Source: an uncultured Clostridia bacterium (lineage in GTDB: Bacteria; Bacillota; Clostridia; Lachnospirales; CAG-274). From it: 64,000 nt of DNA. Every line of letters begins with the position of its first letter. Position 1 is the first letter of the stretch. Shown here one piece after another: positions 49,678-58,276 of this stretch. The notes below the pieces were generated by a model. That model was not told the DNA's origin. It saw nothing but the letters and a program-made list of their open reading frames with translations, and searched no databases. The position numbers were made by a program, and so were the translations under genes. The stretch spans positions 1-64,000 of the forward strand of contig CANQIA010000005.1 in assembly GCA_947624015.1 (NCBI GenBank). Direction: 5' to 3'.

Positions 49678-51609
49678 TTATTCCGCAGGAGGTATTATCT
49701 CCTCGTGTATTACATTATCATTTTCAGAAGGCTGCGCAGGCTCCTGCACAGAGTTGTTCGGCTCGGGCGTAACGCTTTCCGCTGCCGTTATCTTCTCGCT
49801 GTTTTCGGAGCTGTCGTTATCATTTTGCTCTACGCTTTCTGTAAATCCTTCCACAACGTGAGTTTCCTGCTCCGCAGCATCATTCTCATAAACCTTGGGG
49901 TACTCTATTACAGGGGCAGTGATTTGAGGTATCTCTGCTACCGTATCTATAGGATTTACAATAAGAGAATGATAATAGCATATTACAGCCATATCCTTTA
50001 CAGTATTGTTGTATATTGCTCTTGCGGCATCTGTCGGAACATATATACAGCCGTTTGAGCCTTCAAGTATATATGTTGTTCCACCGAACTTGGTTTTCCA
50101 AGAGGCGTCGTTTATACCTATATCTCCGCTAAAGGGTATCCAGTATGAAGCGGTATGGTTTTCTCTTTTAAGCGCAGTATTTCTCTGCTTATCTTTAATT
50201 TTATATACGCCTGTGGGAGTATTGTGAGCTCCGTCGTTTTTGCCTGTAATAACATCGGTCTCAAGTATCTGCTTGCCCTCCTTATAGACCCACAGCTTCT
50301 GGTTGGTAAGATCCACCTCAACATAGCTCTTGCCTATATCGTTGCCTACGGGTCCCATGGCGGTATTTGTAAATTCAGCCTTAACCTCCGCATCATCAAA
50401 GCCCATTACGGCAACGCTCAGGTCGTCGGCAAGCTTATCTGTATTCAGCTTTCTGCCGTAATCCCCTCCGGAAACGGTCACACTGTCTCCGTAGTGTGTT
50501 CTGACGGTTCTCGTCTTGTTTAGAGTTGAATACTTATCGTCAAGGCTCTTTACAAATTTATTTATTTCATCTTCATTTGCGACCACATCCGCATTGAAAT
50601 TGACCGTTACCCATTTGTTGAGCGTTGATTTATCCAATATCTGCGTAGAATCAAATACGGTAAGAGTAATTGATTTTTCGATATAATCATTTGCAAGACC
50701 GCAGGCTGTGGCAAGCTTTTCGTCCTTTTCCGTAACGGCAGGCTGCACATAACAGCCTTCTGCGGCAATATCAAGGCTTTTATCAAGACACTGTATTTTC
50801 TTTATAACAAGCTCTTTTACAGCCGCCTTGTCTATCTCGTCTCCGTATATGGCAGGCTTTATCTCAAACTCCTTTCCGTTATATATTATACCGGCATCCT
50901 CGCTTTTTATTGTGGGAGTAATTGAATAAACAAGTGATCCGTCCAATATTTCGTCAAGAGTTTCATAATTCAGCTCAAGTCCGTTATCCGCATATATTTC
51001 TTTTGACTTTACAAAAAAGCCCTTAAGCCATGAATATTTTTTCTGATTATGGCATATATCCTCCAAAATAGCCTTAAGATAGTCGCTGCATTTAAGCTCG
51101 ATATCTGAACCGGAAATATAGTCAAATTCCACTCCGCCAACGGAAATAGCAAGTTCATAGTTTTCAAGAGAGGAATTTATTTCGTTATAAACGCTATCTA
51201 TGGTCTTATTGGAACAGTTAAAGCCGTTTATAACAGTCGAAGGCACAAATCGGTTTGCATAGAATACATATGAGATGCAGATATATAATGTAACAAACGC
51301 TATCAAACAGAAAACCGCTGCAGCCCCTATGATCTTGAACTTTTTTCTCTCAAATAAATTATGAGGTTCGTCCAAAGCAGACAGATCCATTTTAGGAGTA
51401 TGCTCCTTTGCCTTTTCATCTGATTTTTCGTGAACGCTATCCTGTGTATGGGAAGCCTCGCCGTCATTATCTTCATTGAGAAAGCTTTCGGGATCAAATG
51501 ACTCTTCATCGTCATCGTAATCTACATATTTTCTGTAATTAACATCGACTCCGCCGAGTTCGTCATCTCCGTCTAAAAGCTCTCTTAACTTTTCACTGTC
51601 CATATACAT
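49678..51609 (-). CDS. YkuD-domain L,D-transpeptidase paralog with His-to-Asn changes
   Basis: A 643-residue envelope protein. The acidic cytoplasmic part (1-90) is followed by one membrane helix (about 92-115) and two PG_binding_4-like modules (about 125-390). The YkuD domain lies at about 400-545, and a low-complexity acidic tail ends the protein. YkuD enzymes form 3-3 peptidoglycan crosslinks with a Cys nucleophile. C521 is kept, but the catalytic His (first position of HDAxW) is N500 and the SHGC His is N519. The motif reads SNGCIY, not SHGCVN. The paralog upstream keeps all residues, so this one may be altered in activity or structural. Confidence 0.85.
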   Translation of the reverse strand: MYMDSEKLRELLDGDDELGGVDVNYRKYVDYDDDEESFDPESFLNEDNDGEASHTQDSVHEKSDEKAKEHTPKMDLSALDEPHNLFERKKFKIIGAAAVFCLIAFVTLYICISYVFYANRFVPSTVINGFNCSNKTIDSVYNEINSSLENYELAISVGGVEFDYISGSDIELKCSDYLKAILEDICHNQKKYSWLKGFFVKSKEIYADNGLELNYETLDEILDGSLVYSITPTIKSEDAGIIYNGKEFEIKPAIYGDEIDKAAVKELVIKKIQCLDKSLDIAAEGCYVQPAVTEKDEKLATACGLANDYIEKSITLTVFDSTQILDKSTLNKWVTVNFNADVVANEDEINKFVKSLDDKYSTLNKTRTVRTHYGDSVTVSGGDYGRKLNTDKLADDLSVAVMGFDDAEVKAEFTNTAMGPVGNDIGKSYVEVDLTNQKLWVYKEGKQILETDVITGKNDGAHNTPTGVYKIKDKQRNTALKRENHTASYWIPFSGDIGINDASWKTKFGGTTYILEGSNGCIYVPTDAARAIYNNTVKDMAVICYYHSLIVNPIDTVAEIPQITAPVIEYPKVYENDAAEQETHVVEGFTESVEQNDNDSSENSEKITAAESVTPEPNNSVQEPAQPSENDNVIHEEIIPPAE

Positions 51610-51629
51610 TTTCTCCTTTGCAAAAAGAA

Positions 51630-54011
51630 TTATTCAATAGGATCGACTACTATTTCCTTTATTACATCTCCGCTGCCGCTTCCTGAGTTATCGGGAGCGG
51701 GAGCATCCCCTCCTCCGCTGTCGGAAACATTGCCCGTATCGGAAGAAGGAGCGCTTGGAACGGCAGTATTGCCGACCCGGGGTTCTCCTTGGTTTTCCAC
51801 AGGAGGCGCAGCATTTTCCGTATTCTGTGGCGGAGTATCTTTATTTTCGGAAACGGCTCCCGTATTTGCGGAAGCATTTGCATTGTCTGAATTGTCGTTG
51901 TCGACAGCCGCATTATTATTGTTATCGCCGCTTTCCGAAGCAGCGGTATTATTATCGGTGGCGGTTGCCGAAGCAGGAGCGGTTTTTTCGGCAGGCGCCT
52001 GTGTCTGAGCCGCCTGACCCTCGTTGGAATCTCTTACCGCTGAGGAATCGGTGACCTTTTTGCCGCTGAGAAGCTCTGCACGCATTTTAAGCTCCTTATC
52101 GTTAAGCGGTCTGTATGTACCCTGTACGGGACCGCTTGACGCAATAGGTTGGAATGAAGCTATCCTGCTGTGGTAATAGCATACAACAGGCATTTTTACA
52201 ACAGCGTATTTATAAATATCTCCCGCATCCTTCATCATAAGATTAACGCAGCCGTGAGATCCCCTGCTCTTATAAAGCTCTCCTCCGAAGCTGCTTTGCC
52301 ATACGGCGTCGTGAAGTCCAATACCGCCGTTAAATGGCATCCAGTACTTAACGGGAGTAACATAGTTATCGCCTACAAGAGGAACATCCATCATTTTGTT
52401 CTTTAGCATATATGTACCCTGAGGTGTGGCTCTTTTGCCGGGCAGACCTGTAACAACGGGACATTCCTTAACCTTTTTACCGTCTACAAACATATAGAGA
52501 TACTGATTTGTAAGATCGACCTCAATATAGGTCTTGCCAATATCCGCTCCTGTTCCGCTCAATACGTTTTTGGTAAGCTTGACCGTAGTATTGAGAGGTT
52601 TTTTGCTGAATATGGCGCTGTTTATCTCCTTTGAAAGATTCTTGGTATTGATCGAGCAGCCGTAATCTCCGCCCTTTACCTGTACATCGGTACCATGAGC
52701 CGTCCTGAAGGTCCTTGTCATACCCATATTCCTGTATTTTTTACCAAGTCCTTCAACATAGCTGTTTATAGTGCTTTCATTCAGAGTAACATTATATTTA
52801 TCGTCAATGGTTATTATGCCGTTCATAACGTCTGCTGTGATATCCTCGTTGGAATCTCCCATCTTTATGGATATTTTGCAGCCCTCTATTATCCTGTTTG
52901 CCGTATCGCAGGCTTTATTCATTGCCTGCTCATCAGTCTCTGCATTCTCTGCCTTTTCATAAACATCAGCATTTTGTATTACCATTTCGTCCTTAAGCAC
53001 ACCTATATATTCCTCGACTCTTGCGGAGTAGGCTTCCTTATCGATCTTATCTCCGCTTGTGGGAGAAGCTACCTGATATTTTCCGTCTTTATATTTGAGA
53101 GAAGCCGCTTCGCTTTGAATTGTCTGGGGCAGATTATAGCCCCTTGAGGTCATCACTATGGAATTCAGAGCATCTGCGTTCCAATCGACAAGCTTATCGG
53201 TATCATATTCATACTTGTCGCCTAAAAATCCCTCAGGCCACATTATTTTATTCTGTGAAGAACAAATATCTTTTATTTTTTCCTTACCCTCATCTGATAT
53301 CTTAAGCTCTATATCGCTGCCTATTATGGTATCCGTTACTTCATCCTTGTTCATTACGGTAAGAGTATACTCGGCTGCTCTGTTTTCAAGAGAGCTTATA
53401 TATTCCTCTGCTTTTATATCGGAAACATCCTTTCCGTCAATAATCGTACCCTTAAGAAAACGATTTTTGTAATAGCCAAAGGCTATTGCCATATACAGGG
53501 CAAAACAAAGAATAACAAAAATTACGGCAGCAATAAGCACCATGGTACCTATCTTACCGTTTTTGCTCTTTTTGTCGGAAGGTTTTTTATTTGTCTTGGA
53601 AGACTTATGACCGTTATCTGGAATATTCGTCAATTCCTCGTCATCACTGTATTCATCAGAGTCGGAATAATCATCCTCATCATCTTCGGAAAAATCGTCC
53701 TGAATATCATATTCCTCATCTGTTTCGGAGATATCATCCATATATTCGGTATCCTCCGGGGCTTCGGTATATTCCTCATCCGCGGATGAATTGAGCTCCT
53801 CATACTCTTCATCATCGGATATGTTGATATCTTCGTCCTCGTATTCCTCGTTATTTTCATCCTCGGAAATATCTTCCTTACGATACTCTTCTGTTATTTC
53901 TTCATCATAAGATGAACCGCTGTCATTGGTAAGGCTTTCCCTTTCCAATATTTCCTTAACGGTCAAGCCTTTGGTCTTATTCCCTCTTTTATTTGTTCTT
54001 TTACTTCTCAT
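51630..54011 (-). CDS. YkuD-domain L,D-transpeptidase (membrane-anchored)
   Basis: A 793-residue protein. Its ~150-residue cytoplasmic region is strongly acidic (Asp/Glu/Ser/Tyr runs), followed by one membrane helix (about 155-178), two PG_binding_4-like modules (about 190-450) and a YkuD domain. The YkuD domain has the complete motif: H567 in GLHDAVW, S585-H586-G-C588-V-N. The last ~170 residues are a Pro/Ala/Asn/Asp-rich disordered outer tail. It is expected to make L,D-crosslinks or attach proteins to peptidoglycan. It lies 20 bp upstream of its Asn-variant paralog, so the two are probably cotranscribed. Confidence 0.92.
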   Translation of the reverse strand: MRSKRTNKRGNKTKGLTVKEILERESLTNDSGSSYDEEITEEYRKEDISEDENNEEYEDEDINISDDEEYEELNSSADEEYTEAPEDTEYMDDISETDEEYDIQDDFSEDDEDDYSDSDEYSDDEELTNIPDNGHKSSKTNKKPSDKKSKNGKIGTMVLIAAVIFVILCFALYMAIAFGYYKNRFLKGTIIDGKDVSDIKAEEYISSLENRAAEYTLTVMNKDEVTDTIIGSDIELKISDEGKEKIKDICSSQNKIMWPEGFLGDKYEYDTDKLVDWNADALNSIVMTSRGYNLPQTIQSEAASLKYKDGKYQVASPTSGDKIDKEAYSARVEEYIGVLKDEMVIQNADVYEKAENAETDEQAMNKACDTANRIIEGCKISIKMGDSNEDITADVMNGIITIDDKYNVTLNESTINSYVEGLGKKYRNMGMTRTFRTAHGTDVQVKGGDYGCSINTKNLSKEINSAIFSKKPLNTTVKLTKNVLSGTGADIGKTYIEVDLTNQYLYMFVDGKKVKECPVVTGLPGKRATPQGTYMLKNKMMDVPLVGDNYVTPVKYWMPFNGGIGLHDAVWQSSFGGELYKSRGSHGCVNLMMKDAGDIYKYAVVKMPVVCYYHSRIASFQPIASSGPVQGTYRPLNDKELKMRAELLSGKKVTDSSAVRDSNEGQAAQTQAPAEKTAPASATATDNNTAASESGDNNNNAAVDNDNSDNANASANTGAVSENKDTPPQNTENAAPPVENQGEPRVGNTAVPSAPSSDTGNVSDSGGGDAPAPDNSGSGSGDVIKEIVVDPIE

Positions 54012-54137
54012 AATTATTCTCCATATCCCAATTTACAGTTATTTACATTGTAATATATTTTGATTGATTTTTCAAGTATTATATAGATAATTTGTATAAA
54101 TACAAATAAATATGTCATAAAACCCATACCTGATAAA

Positions 54138-54222
54138 GGACTGTCATATTGACAGTCCCCAAAAAGCAGAGGTCTGCCTAAATATGTTGCCTCTGCAAAC
54201 AGAGTTCCAAATACGGCAGACC
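54138..54222. other. Two hairpins, the second with overlapping alternative pairings
   Basis: GGACTGTC (54138-54145) pairs with GACAGTCC (54151-54158) and lies between the CAP gene stop and the LDT operon; it is followed by CCCCAAAAA. Next, GGTCTGCC (54171-54178) can pair with GGCAGACC (54215-54222), while GCAGAGG (54167-54173) can pair with CCTCTGC (54190-54196). The last two pairings overlap and exclude each other. It may be the CAP gene terminator in the minus direction. Confidence 0.4.
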
Positions 54223-54245
54223 GTCTGAAATATGTATTATATTAT

Positions 54246-55139
54246 TTAACCTATAAACATCTGGCTCCAGTACATCCTACCGCCTGATGTTACGCCTAAT
54301 CCCATCTCCTTATAATTTTTATTTAATATGTTCTGCCTGTGTCCCGGCGAATTCATCCAGTCATTAAATACTGCCTGGGCTGTTTTTTGACCGTAGGCTA
54401 TGTTTTCTCCTGCCGTCTTATATGTGATCCCTGCATTTTTCATCATATTAAAGGGACTTCCGTATGTAGGCGAGGTGTGTGAAAAATAGTTTTTGCTCTT
54501 CATATCCTCTGCTTTTTTCTGAGCAACGGCAGACAGTTTGTTGTTCAGCTTAAGCGTCGGCAGACCGTTATTTGCTCTTTCATTGTTTACAAGATTTAGT
54601 ACCTGCTGAGCCATTGACTGATCAACATTTACTGCGGCAGTTGTAGCTTCCGTCGGTCTTTCAACTGTCGTCTTTCTTGTAGTTGTCTGTGTAGGCTTTT
54701 CCTTTGTTGTTACTTCCGTAGGCTTTTCGGTCACATGCGCCCTTGTTGTTGCTTTTGTAGGCTTTTCCGCTACTTGAGCCTTTGTTGTTGCCTCCGTAGG
54801 CTTTTCCGCCACATGAGCCTTTGTTGTTGCCTCCGTAGAAGGCTTGGTAGTCGCCTGAGACGGTCTTTCAACGGGTCTTGTTGTTGCCTCGGTAGTAAGC
54901 CACTTTGAGTTTTCTATTGCCTCCTCTCTGCACTTTTGTATAAATTCGTTAATTTTCGTTCTAAGGTCGGTAAGATCGGTTTCCACATATTTGCCGTTGA
55001 CAAAGATCCCACCGCTAAAATTATTATATTTTTGACTTGTCCCGTTTATGCATATATTTCCGTTACAACTGCCGGCGGCAAAAACAGAAGCTGACATTAC
55101 AAGTGTAACGATACTTGTAAGCAATAATGTTTTTTTCAT
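54246..55139 (-). CDS. Secreted CAP-domain (SCP/YkwD-like) protein
   Basis: A 297-residue exported protein with signal peptide KKTLLLTSIVTLVMSASVFA. A Cys pair (SCNGNIC) lies near the mature N-terminus. A Thr-rich region (about 80-170) is built from imperfect repeats of the form TEATTKAHVAEKP, a likely glycosylated stalk. The CAP domain (about 175-297) carries NLVNNERANNGLPTL, the SHTSPTYGSPF His, GENIAYG and MNSPGHRQNIL. Bacterial CAP proteins of the YkwD type are linked to sporulation and envelope functions, with unknown biochemistry. Confidence 0.92.
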   Translation of the reverse strand: MKKTLLLTSIVTLVMSASVFAAGSCNGNICINGTSQKYNNFSGGIFVNGKYVETDLTDLRTKINEFIQKCREEAIENSKWLTTEATTRPVERPSQATTKPSTEATTKAHVAEKPTEATTKAQVAEKPTKATTRAHVTEKPTEVTTKEKPTQTTTRKTTVERPTEATTAAVNVDQSMAQQVLNLVNNERANNGLPTLKLNNKLSAVAQKKAEDMKSKNYFSHTSPTYGSPFNMMKNAGITYKTAGENIAYGQKTAQAVFNDWMNSPGHRQNILNKNYKEMGLGVTSGGRMYWSQMFIG

Positions 55140-55169
55140 ATATCAATCTCCCTTATTAATTATTTAGAC

Positions 55170-55190
55170 GTCTATACATAAATTATAGAC
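55170..55190. promoter_or_regulatory. Inverted repeat in the CAP gene promoter region
   Basis: GTCTATA (55170-55176) and TATAGAC (55184-55190) are perfect inverted arms with a 7-bp centre, about 30-50 bp upstream of the CAP gene start. On the minus strand it overlaps a TATAAT-like hexamer, as an operator would. No regulator can be named. Confidence 0.35.
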
Positions 55191-55243
55191 CTGTAAATAA
55201 ATTAAATAAATGCAAAATATATGGCACATCTGTTAATTTATAC

Positions 55244-55272
55244 TTGCAAACACCGTTATTTTACTATAAAAT
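55244..55272 (+). promoter_or_regulatory. SigA-type promoter of prfC
   Basis: TTGCAA (55244-55249), a 17-bp spacer and TAAAAT (55267-55272) precede AGGAAAGGA and the ATG at 55314. Confidence 0.65.
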
Positions 55273-55313
55273 AGATGAAGTGGAAAAAGATACTCAGGAA
55301 AGGAATATAAATT

Positions 55314-56894
55314 ATGGCAATACCGGATATAAATATGATAAACAAAAGAAGGATCTTTGGCATAATCTCTCATCCCGACGCAGGAAAGACAACCCTTACG
55401 GAAAAGCTTCTTCTTCACGGAGGCGCTATCCACGAAGCGGGAGCCGTAAAAGCAAGAAGAGGACGTTTTGCAAGATCCGACTGGATGGAAATAGAAAAGC
55501 AGAGAGGTATTTCCGTTACCTCATCCGTAATGCAATTTGAATACAACGGCAAGACAGTATCCATAATGGATACTCCGGGACATAATGATTTCGGCGAAGA
55601 TACCTACAGGATACTTACTTCTGTTGATTCAGCCGTAATGGTAATAGACGCCGCAAAAGGCGTTGAGGCGCAGACCGAAAAGCTCTTTAAAGTATGTAGT
55701 ATGAGAGAGATACCCATATTTACATTTATGAACAAATTGGACAGAGACGCCATGGAGCCTTTGGCTCTTTTGGAAGAGCTTGAAAATGCGCTCGGTCTTC
55801 CTTCAACGGCAGTAACATGGCCTATCGGCAACGGCGCATACTTTGAAGGCATATATGACAGGCTCAACAATAAAATACACCTTTATAAGGAAAAAAGGAC
55901 AATAGAGCTTTCGGATGAGGGAGTATTTGACAAGGTACTTGACGATATACTTTTTCACGAGAACTTACAGAACTTAAGAGATGAGATAGAGCTTTTGGAC
56001 GGAGCGGGAAATGAATTTAACATGGATCTTATTTCCAAGGGAAAGCTTTCGCCCGTATTTTTCGGAACGGCTCTGGCGGACTTTGGCGTTACTGAATTTT
56101 TGGAGCATTTCCTTGTAATGTCGCCTCCTCCCGGGGACAGAAAAACAACAACGGGAGTTGTGCATCCCACGGACGATTTCTTTTCGGGCTTCATATTCAA
56201 AATACAGGCAAATATGAATCCTGCTCACAGAGACAGACTGGCATTTTTCAGAATATGCTCAGGCGTATTTGAAAGAGATATGAATGTAACGCTCTCCAGA
56301 ACAGGCAAATCCATGAAGCTGAACCAATCTACTCAGCTTATGGCAAACGAAAGAGAAAATATAGATTCTGCCATAGCGGGAGATATTATAGGAATATATG
56401 ATACGGGAAACTATCAGATAGGCGATACCCTTACAGACTGTAAGGAAAAGCTTTATTTTGAGCCGTTGCCTACATTCCCTCCCGAACTTTTTATGAAGGT
56501 CAGACCCGTAGATACCATGAAAGCAAAGCAGTTCCAAAAAGGCGTGGAGCAGCTTGCACAGGAAGGCGCAATACAGATATACAGAACAGAATATAACGAT
56601 GTTGTGCTGGGAGCTGTGGGACAGCTTCAATTTGAGGTATTTGAATACAGACTTAAGAATGAATACAACTCGGAGATACGAATGGAACCTATGAGCTACA
56701 CTGTGGCAAGATGGGTAAAAGGAAAGACTGCCGATGAGATAAAGCTCCTTACAAATTCAAGATGCACTCTTGTATTCGATCGTTTTGAACGGCCTATATT
56801 GCTTTTTGCCAACGATTATTCAATGAGGACATTTATGGAGAGGAACGAAGATGTGGAGCTTGTTGAGGCTCTGGCAGTAGATGATAATTTTTAA
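55314..56894 (+). CDS. prfC: Peptide chain release factor 3
   Basis: RF3 is a translational GTPase of 526 residues that recycles RF1/RF2 from the ribosome. Motifs are G1 SHPDAGKTT, the RGISVTSSV switch I, DTPGHNDFGEDTYR (G3) and FMNKLDRDA (G4). Domain 2 and the C-terminal PVGQLQ-like AVGQLQFEVFEYRL and PMSYTVARWVKG match RF3. The gene stands alone with its own promoter, with a repeat downstream. Confidence 0.96.
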   Translation: MAIPDINMINKRRIFGIISHPDAGKTTLTEKLLLHGGAIHEAGAVKARRGRFARSDWMEIEKQRGISVTSSVMQFEYNGKTVSIMDTPGHNDFGEDTYRILTSVDSAVMVIDAAKGVEAQTEKLFKVCSMREIPIFTFMNKLDRDAMEPLALLEELENALGLPSTAVTWPIGNGAYFEGIYDRLNNKIHLYKEKRTIELSDEGVFDKVLDDILFHENLQNLRDEIELLDGAGNEFNMDLISKGKLSPVFFGTALADFGVTEFLEHFLVMSPPPGDRKTTTGVVHPTDDFFSGFIFKIQANMNPAHRDRLAFFRICSGVFERDMNVTLSRTGKSMKLNQSTQLMANERENIDSAIAGDIIGIYDTGNYQIGDTLTDCKEKLYFEPLPTFPPELFMKVRPVDTMKAKQFQKGVEQLAQEGAIQIYRTEYNDVVLGAVGQLQFEVFEYRLKNEYNSEIRMEPMSYTVARWVKGKTADEIKLLTNSRCTLVFDRFERPILLFANDYSMRTFMERNEDVELVEALAVDDNF

Positions 56895-56916
56895 TTTTGG
56901 GGGTTATCGGTTGAAA

Positions 56917-57060
56917 TACCTCTCCGTCAGCCCTTCGGGCTGCCACCTCCCCTTATATGGGAGGTTTATATAATAAGAATTGCCCTTCGGGCTGCCACCT
57001 CCCCTACAAGGGGCAATGTCATCAACTTAAGGACATTGCCCTTATTGGGGAGGTTTTATA
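56917..57060. repeat. CCTCCCC-rich repeat related to the MITE-like unit at 41851
   Basis: It starts TACCTCTCCGTC, like the unit at 41851. A 24-bp direct repeat occurs at 56930-56953 and 56982-57005 (GCCCTTCGGGCT then GCCACCTCCCCT). Hairpins form from GCCCTTCGGGC and from CCCCTACAAGGGG, and the AGGACATTGCCC/GGGCAATGTC pair is at about 57011-57041. The right end is degenerate (GGGGAGGTTT). It is non-coding and occupies the gap between convergent prfC and ftsY. Confidence 0.6.
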
Positions 57061-57109
57061 TTAAAAAGGTTTGCCCTTGGACTTATGTTTCCCCTTGCAG
57101 AGGAAATGC

Positions 57110-58276
57110 TTATTCTTCAAATAGCGCCTTGGCGAAATCTTGTGAAACAAAGGGCTGCAAGTCGTCTATCCCTTCGCCAACACCTACAAAGCGCACGGGT
57201 ATATTCATTTCGTTTTTGATAGCTATAACGATACCGCCCTTAGCGGTACCGTCGAGCTTTGTAAGAACAATGCCGCTTATATCGGCTGTTTCCTTAAACA
57301 GCTTGGCTTGCTGTATCGCATTTTGTCCTGTTGTGGCGTCAAGCACAAGAAAGACCTCCGTATGGGCGTTGGAATATTCCCTTTCGATTATACCTGCGAT
57401 TTTTTTAAGCTCGTTCATCAGATTTTTCTTATTATGAAGTCTGCCTGCCGTATCGCATATAAGCAGATCCGTATTTCTTGCCTTTGCAGCTTGTACGGCG
57501 TCAAATACCACTGCGGCGGGATCGGAATTTTCCTGATGCTTTATAACATCGCAGCCGTTTCTTTCTCCCCATATCTGAAGCTGATCTATGGCTGCCGCTC
57601 TGAAGGTATCAGCCGCAGCAAGAAGCACGGACCTTCCTTGAGCCATGTAATAATGAGCAAGCTTTCCGATAGTTGTTGTCTTGCCTACGCCGTTCACGCC
57701 TATTACAAGAATTACCGAGGGAGAAGGAATTTCAAGAGGCTCCTCGTTTTTATCCAGTATCCGGGAAATAACATCAGCAAGCGCTCCCTTTATTTCGGAT
57801 ACCTGAGTTATTCTTTCATTTTTTACCTTTTCTCTCAGTTGTTCTATAATATATACCGAGGTCTCAACACCTATATCAGCCATAATAAGCGTTTCTTCAA
57901 GCTCTTCAAAAAGATCCTCGTCTATTTTAACAAAGGTCTTAAGCACATTGTCAATGCCTGACATAATGTTATCTCTTGTTTTTGTAAGCCCTGCCTTAAT
58001 TTTTGCAAAAAAGCCAAGCTTTGGCGCTTCCTCCTCTGCTTCGGCAGGAGGAATATTGTCGGATGACGCTTCGTCCTTTATAGCTTCGGCAATATTCTCA
58101 TCCGTATTATTTTCTTCATTTTCAAATTCTTCATATTCCTCAAGCTTTTCAAGATCTTCAAGCTCTTCCTGATCCTCCAGCCTGTCGAGTTCATTGATCT
58201 CCTCACTGCCCTCGGATAATATTACATTATCTTCCGTTTCGTCATTTTTCTTTTTTAAGAAATCAAACAACGCCAT
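57110..58276 (-). CDS. ftsY: Signal recognition particle receptor FtsY
   Basis: A 388-residue SRP-type GTPase that receives ribosome-nascent chain complexes at the membrane. The N-terminal ~85 residues are a Glu/Asp-rich A domain. The N domain follows (KIKAGLTKTRDNIMSGID), then the G domain with GVNGVGKTTTIGKLA, DTFRAAA, DTAGRLH and TKLDGTAKGG. The last helix (GEGIDDLQPFVSQDFAKALF) is the normal FtsY end. The gene overlaps the 3' end of smc by 14 bp. Confidence 0.97.
   Translation of the reverse strand: MALFDFLKKKNDETEDNVILSEGSEEINELDRLEDQEELEDLEKLEEYEEFENEENNTDENIAEAIKDEASSDNIPPAEAEEEAPKLGFFAKIKAGLTKTRDNIMSGIDNVLKTFVKIDEDLFEELEETLIMADIGVETSVYIIEQLREKVKNERITQVSEIKGALADVISRILDKNEEPLEIPSPSVILVIGVNGVGKTTTIGKLAHYYMAQGRSVLLAAADTFRAAAIDQLQIWGERNGCDVIKHQENSDPAAVVFDAVQAAKARNTDLLICDTAGRLHNKKNLMNELKKIAGIIEREYSNAHTEVFLVLDATTGQNAIQQAKLFKETADISGIVLTKLDGTAKGGIVIAIKNEMNIPVRFVGVGEGIDDLQPFVSQDFAKALFEE

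Noticed and set aside
54646..54900. Regularly spaced repeats resembling a CRISPR array
   Set aside because: These are in-frame codon repeats of the Thr-rich stalk of the CAP protein; units are adjacent, with no spacers. No cas genes are present in the window.
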